From contig CM049313.1 of NCBI GenBank assembly GCA_026874595.1, forward strand, positions 79,060,659 to 79,124,658: DNA of 64,000 nt, given 5' to 3'. Position 1 is the first letter of the stretch. Every line of letters starts with the position of its first letter. Under the pieces are notes generated by a model that did not search any database, was not told the origin of the DNA, and was given only the letters and a program-made list of their open reading frames with translations. The position numbers and the translations under genes are program-made. Shown here piece by piece: positions 58,831-64,000 of the stretch. The DNA is from Sipunculus nudus. Taxonomy: Eukaryota; Annelida; Sipuncula; Golfingiida; Sipunculidae.

Positions 58831-60068
58831 ATTTCCCCTGAGCAATTTGTTTTCGTAACTACCACAAGGATCAATATTGGGACCAACATTGTTCTCTTGT
58901 TATTGTAGCATTTTGGGTGATCTCGTCGAAAACAGGTTAGAATCGATTATCTGTTAAGATGATGACAACACATTTGCTGACAAATTTACAGCTGGTGATA
59001 CAGACGCTGAGTTACATACTTTGGACGAACTAGAAAAATTGTTATTCGATGTTAAACATTCGATAAATTGAAATTAGTTGAAAATGACTGATACATTGAT
59101 TTTGGTTTTGCAAAACAAACGGACAAGACTGTGGTCAATTTTCTACATAATGGTGATACAGCGGTCTTAAGTGCATAGATCTACTTGAATTTACATTGGA
59201 TAGTGAACTTTTACTTTAGGAACATATCAAGAAAAATTAAATGTAGCTTTGTTTAACATCAATATAATCCAGAAAATTTCTAGATACCCAACTCTGGATT
59301 CTGGAAAGATTCTAGGATTGGCCATAGTGCTGTCACATTTTGACTATTGAAACAGCCTTTTTACCGGATTACCTGATAAAACGCTAAGACCTATGCAGCT
59401 AATTCAGAATAATGTGACCAAGTAATAACAAACAAAAAGAAATTCTACAGTGCATGTGATGCCTTGAAACAATTACACTGGCTACCAATTCGGCAAAGGA
59501 CTCAGTTTAAGACCCTTTTTTCTTGCTCATATCTAACGAGAAAATCAGTTGGTAATTTACCACTGGAAGTAGTATTTACCAAAAAATTTTTTTAAGACCG
59601 AAGTTTCTTTGTATTAGCACCCCGATTGTAGAACAATCTTCCATATGATGTCTTGTCTACAAGCAGTGTCAATGTTTTTTAAAAGGAACTTGAAAACATA
59701 CATGTTTAAACTAACGTAACTCAGTCTTGATCAATATTGATTCATTAATGAATCTCCGAAATGTTTTTAAAATACCATTGGAATTTTTAATTACTCTTAT
59801 GAACGCTAAATAAATGTGAATGTAATGTAATCTAGAAAAAATAATGAGGTGTACTGACACCATGACTAAAAGGTTCCTTCCTGAGGGCAGCCATATCAAT
59901 GTTATCTCCAACTACTGAGCGCCAGCATCCGAGACATGGAGAGAGCCTCGTATTAGTAATTGTAACTAGTTGTACAATCCATGTAAAATAAATTAAGTTA
60001 AAAGAATGGCTGACAATACAACCTGCACAATCTAGTCTTCTTATCAGCAACAATAAGTGATTGGGTTA

Positions 60069-60286
60069 CCTTCTTGAACTGGTTCCCCTCTTTCAGTGCA
60101 CTTCTTCAACCCATAAAAGTTCGACTTACATTCGGCATATTGGCCAACCGGTACTAAACTGACTGCAGAAAACAGGACACAAAACAATGACAATAGCAAT
60201 AACATATACCAGGCAAAAAAAAGGATAACAATATACCTTACTGGTATAAAAATATTAGAAGAAAAATAAGTTCCATTTGTTTCCAC
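60069..60286 (-). CDS. Possible first exon of a small membrane protein
   Basis: Minus strand ATG at 60286 opens a frame with a strong hydrophobic segment (IVILFFAWYMLLLLSLFCVL) and then a Cys-containing part (YAECKSNFYGLKKCTE). A donor-like AAG|GTAACC occurs at about 60069, after which the frame ends soon. It could be a signal-anchor exon of a multi-exon gene. No partner exon is identified. Confidence 0.3.
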
Positions 60287-60486
60287 TTTTTTATTTCCAA
60301 TTCAATATCCTGGCTTGTCTGAAATTGAGCTGCTGGTGATGCCATCTAGCGGTTGTCTTCATAACTTACATAATCGTGACCTGTCGTCATGATTTAAAGT
60401 CCGTTCCCTGAAGCGGTGGAGCTCTTGATAATAAGACAGACCGGACACTGTTCATAGTTTCATTCATTCGTAGGCTGTCATTACTA

Positions 60487-60780
60487 ATGATGCGTAATCA
60501 GTTTACTGGGTGGTATCGGTCATGTTTTGTCCTAAAATGCTGGATGATGTATGTTGTATTGTCCAAACCGTCATATGTTGGCAGTGATGACGTACAAGTC
60601 ACGCTTCAGAAAGTAAACACGAGTGAGACCGATATTCCGAAAAGAAGTATGAAGTGGTTCGCTATACCTATAACAATATATGCTGTTGTCTCAATCGTAT
60701 TATTTTTTTGGATTTCAATGCAATTTTATGGAACAGTGGCGGATGGGCTGAGCAACATCCGATTATTTTTTCATTGTTAG
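60487..60780 (+). CDS. Hypothetical 97-aa single-pass protein
   Basis: ATG 60487 opens 97 codons with one clear membrane segment near residues 58-80 (WFAIPITIYAVVSIVLFFW). AATAAA lies at 60862-60867, 82 bases after the stop, a plausible polyadenylation signal. It lies head-to-head with the minus-strand ORF ending upstream at 60286. No family recognised. A chance ORF is possible. Confidence 0.3.
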   Translation: MMRNQFTGWYRSCFVLKCWMMYVVLSKPSYVGSDDVQVTLQKVNTSETDIPKRSMKWFAIPITIYAVVSIVLFFWISMQFYGTVADGLSNIRLFFHC

Positions 60781-60869
60781 TATGTAAAAAGTTGGGTGGG
60801 TGTCAATGTGGATCCAGGTGTTGGCGGAGGTATGCGCTCTATAAGTGCTCTCTAAATTTGTAATAAACG

Positions 60870-61739
60870 TTCTAACGAAGCCCTTTATGTATCTTTTTCA
60901 AGTTCTTGTATCACAAGAGTTAATGCATCACACTGGCCATTTTGAGATGTTATGTTGGAAGAGTTTCCTCTAAAGTAAATATTTACACATATTTTCCCGC
61001 CATTTTTGCTTTAAAATCAAAACTGACCTGAAAAAAAATGACCAAACCCATTTAGAAAATTTGGCACTATATTTTTCTTGCAAATAAAAAGACCTAAGTA
61101 TCACAAACATGTAGAACGTCCACTTTTTATAAAGAAAAAAATACTCGGTGACATATGGTCGCACAACTTTACGGTCAATATTAAGATCACGTTGATCTCC
61201 AGCAATTTATCCCCTGATCTATCTGTATATGATCCATCAATGGTATAACATAGTGATTATCAATTTCACTTATGGAATTAAATGAATAATTCTTAAATAT
61301 TTTTAATGGATAATGTTATTTGTCGTTTGCTGATTCCAAATATGTAATCACACTTCTTCGTATATCAGGAACGTCGATAATGCGGATGCAGAAGTACATA
61401 TCCCCATGTAAGTGAGTGTGTGTGTGAAAAATAAAATTTATTTATTGGAAAAAAATATGTGAATAATTAGAATTATAGACTTAATAAATTCCATTCCTGC
61501 CTTTCTACTTGATGGACCAATATTAGCAGAATATATATTATTTTGAATTACCCCCCCCCCCCCTCCGTCCCCCATACATCATACTCACACACACAAATAT
61601 ATATATATATACTTATATACGTACATGCCCCCTCTCCCACTTTGAAGATAAATCGAGGCCACTGTTATATATTGTATAATAAAGTGTCTGTGTCTTGTGT
61701 TTGTGTGTATTATCAAATAAATATAAAGGCAGTATTTTT
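60870..61739. other. Noncoding gap
   Basis: AT-rich, with a C-run at 61551-61563 and CA/TA tracts at 61585-61620. No gene recognised. Confidence 0.45.
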
Positions 61740-64000
61740 ACCTGAACTCCACACGCGGCGTTTACATCAACATCACCACCTACCTGAACTCCTCACTCAG
61801 CAAAATAAAAACATCAACATCAGCACCTACCTGAACTCCACACGCAGCAAAATAAAAACATCAGCATCACCACCTACCTGAACTCCACACGCGGCGTTTA
61901 CATCAAAATCACCATCTACCTGACCTCCATACGGAGCAAAATAGAAAAAAATCAACATCACCACCTACCTGTACCACTCACGCAACGTTTACATCAACAT
62001 CACCATCTACCTGAACTCCTCACGCAGCAAAATAAAAACATCAACATCAACACCTACCTGAACTCCTCACGCAGCAAATTAAAAACATCAACATCACCAT
62101 CTACCTGGACTCCTCACGCAGGAAAAAAAAAACATCAGCATCACTACCTATCTGAACTCCACACGCAGCAAAATAAAAACATCAGCATCACCACCTACCT
62201 GAACTCCACACGCGGCGTTTACATCAAAATCACCATCTACCTGACCTCCATACGGAGCAAAATAGTAAAAAATCAACATCACCACCTACCTGTACCACTC
62301 ACGCAACGTTTACATCAACATCACCATCTACCTGAACTCCTCACGCAGCAAAATAAAAACATCAACATCATCACCTACCTGAACTCCTCACGCAGCAGAA
62401 TAAAAACATCAACATCAACACCTACCTGAACTCCACACGAGGCGTTTACATCAAAATCACCATCTACCTGACCTCCATACGGAGCAAAATAAAAAAATTA
62501 ACATCACATCCTACCTGAACTCCTCACGCAGCAAAAAAAAAAAAAAATCAACATCACCACCTACCTGAACCCCTCACGAAACGTTTACATCAACATCACC
62601 ATCTACCTGAACTCCTCACACAGCAAAATAAAAACAGCAACATCAAAATCTACCTGAACTCCTCACGCAGCAAAATAAAAACATCAGCATCACCACCTAC
62701 CTGAACTCCTTACGCAGCAAAAAAAAATCAACATCACCACCTACCTGAACCACTCACGCAACATTTACATCAACATCACCATCTACCTGAACTCCTCACG
62801 CAACGTTTACATTAACATCACCACCTACCTGAACTCCTCCCGCAACGTTTACATCAACATCACCATCAACCTGAACTCCGCACGCAGCAAAAAAAACATC
62901 AAGATCACCACCTACCTGAACTCCTCACACAGCAAAATAAAAAAAATCAACATCACCACCTACCTGAACTCCTCACGCAACGTTTACATCAACATCACCA
63001 TCTACCTGAACTCCTCACGTAGCAAAATAAAAACATCAACATCACCATCTACCTAAACTCCTCACGCAGCAAAATAAAAACATCAGCATCACCACCTACC
63101 TGAACTCCACACGCGGCGTTTACATCAAAATCACCACCTACCTGAACTCCATACGGAGAAAAATAGAAAAAAATCAACATCACCACCTACCTGAACTCCT
63201 CACGCAATGTTTTCATCAACATCACCACCTACCTGAACTCATCACGCAGCAAAATAAAAACATCAACATCACTACCTACTTGAACTCCTCATGCGGCGTT
63301 TACATCAAAATCACCATCTACCTGACCTCCTTACGGAGCAAAATAGAAAAAATCAACATCACCACCTACCTGAACTCCTCACGCAATGTTTACATCAACA
63401 TCACCACCTACCTGAACTCATCACGCAGCAAAATAAAAAAATCAACATCACCACCTACCTGAACTCCACACGCAGCAAAATAAAATCATCAGCATCACCA
63501 CCTACCTGAACTCCACACGCGGCGTTTACATCAAAATCACCATCTACCTGAACTCCTCACGCAGCAAAATAAAAACATCAACATCAACACCTACCTGAAC
63601 TCCTCACGCAGCAAAATAAAAATATCAACATCACCATCTCCCTGGCCTTCTCACGCAGGAAAATAAAAACATCAGCATCACTAACTATCTGAACTCGTCA
63701 CACAGCAAAATAAAATATACAACATCACCACCTACCTGAACTCCTCACGCAGCAGAATAAAAACATCAACATCAACACCTACCTGAACTCCACACGAGGC
63801 GTTTACATCAAAATCACCATCTACCTGACCTCCATACGGAGCAAAATAAAAAAATTAACATCACCACCTAACTGAACTCCTCACGCAGCAAAAAAAAAAA
63901 AAAAAAAAATCAACATCACCACCTACCTGAACCCCTCACGAAACGTTTACATCAACATCACCATCTACCTGAACTCCTCACACAGCAAAATAAAAACATC
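61740..64000 (+). repeat. Minisatellite of ~42-47 bp units, runs off the window
   Basis: Core catcaacatcaccacctacc then tgaactcctcacgc, followed by either agcaaaataaaaa (about 47 bp unit) or aacgttta (about 42 bp) or a ggcgttta/acggagcaaaata pair. Larger blocks recur: about 61890-62040 at 62210-62390 (about 318 bp apart) and about 62385-62650 at 63742-64000 (1357 bp apart). Peptides predicted from it (NSSRSKIK, SPPT) are by-products. Confidence 0.95.

Larger units (their letters stand above)
57574..58856 (+). mobile_element. Rearranged Gmr1-like LTR fragment inside the LINE
   Basis: Order: LTR end (rggaccgaactgtctc ... gcaatttgtcttcgtaac, to 57626), a decayed Pro primer site (57632), Gag start (57790-58050, matching 49848-50110), a GA microsatellite (58058-58117), LTR sequence (58110-58616 matching 49165-49689), another Pro primer site TGGGGGCTCGTCC (58618), then a second LTR end (from 58717 to 58856). 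The two LTR ends share flanking text, so the fragment behaves as one insertion that lost its middle. Confidence 0.65.
57120..59835 (+). pseudogene. Decayed CR1-like LINE, split by an LTR fragment
   Basis: 57120-57573 reads LSAAFDTVNNSILMHVL and leads into a CYGV block. The frame resumes at 58857 with PQGSILGPTLF. Later blocks are LPDKTLRPMQLIQNN (about 59360) and LHWLPIRQRTQFKT (about 59470), ending near LKTYMFKLT (about 59716) with a tgtaatgtaat tail near 59820. Multiple stops and frameshifts. The break falls inside the conserved GVPQG motif because the LTR fragment 57574-58856 inserted there. Confidence 0.75.

Overview
The window is AT-rich animal (eukaryotic) genomic DNA with few genes. 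Introns with GT..AG borders, non-LTR and LTR retrotransposons, tRNA-derived repeats, TIR miniature elements and very long satellite arrays all point to a metazoan. A marine invertebrate such as a bivalve mollusc is my best guess, from the CR1-like, RTE-like and Gmr1-like elements and the 'ggtcaaaggtca' repeats. That is inference: no species-diagnostic gene is present.

1-15.8 kb: a ~3.4 kb repeat unit occurs in tandem (about 2.2 copies). It carries tRNA-Phe(GAA)-like sequences, one of them structurally intact. Unit 1 is split by an 8.1 kb LTR retroelement without coding capacity (1714-9837, 4-bp target duplication GTAA; the empty site survives in unit 2 at 12663). The 3' LTR of that element was itself split by a CR1/L2-type LINE (5678-9213). 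In unit 2 a Ty3-type LTR element (LTR, Lys-type primer site, gag, protease) replaces about 1 kb of the unit.

15.8-20.2 kb: an RTE-type LINE tail, then a 2.4 kb minisatellite of 37-bp units, then degenerate ~140-bp repeats and a broken copy of the 3' end of the neighbouring receptor gene.

20.2-29.3 kb: the only convincing host genes. On the + strand is a two-coding-exon seven-transmembrane receptor (324 aa), with a 29-bp minisatellite in its intron. On the - strand is a multi-exon gene for a small type I membrane protein, with a signal-peptide exon, a middle exon and a transmembrane/tail exon.

29.3-46.3 kb: noncoding DNA, then a ~13 kb satellite of about 400 units of 32 bp, with ordered subtypes and nested block duplications.

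46.3-61.7 kb: a broken Gmr1-like LTR retrotransposon (gag, protease, integrase order), a second rearranged piece of the same family inserted in a decayed LINE, two TIR miniature elements and two small uncertain ORFs. From 61.7 kb to the window end runs another minisatellite (~42-47 bp units).
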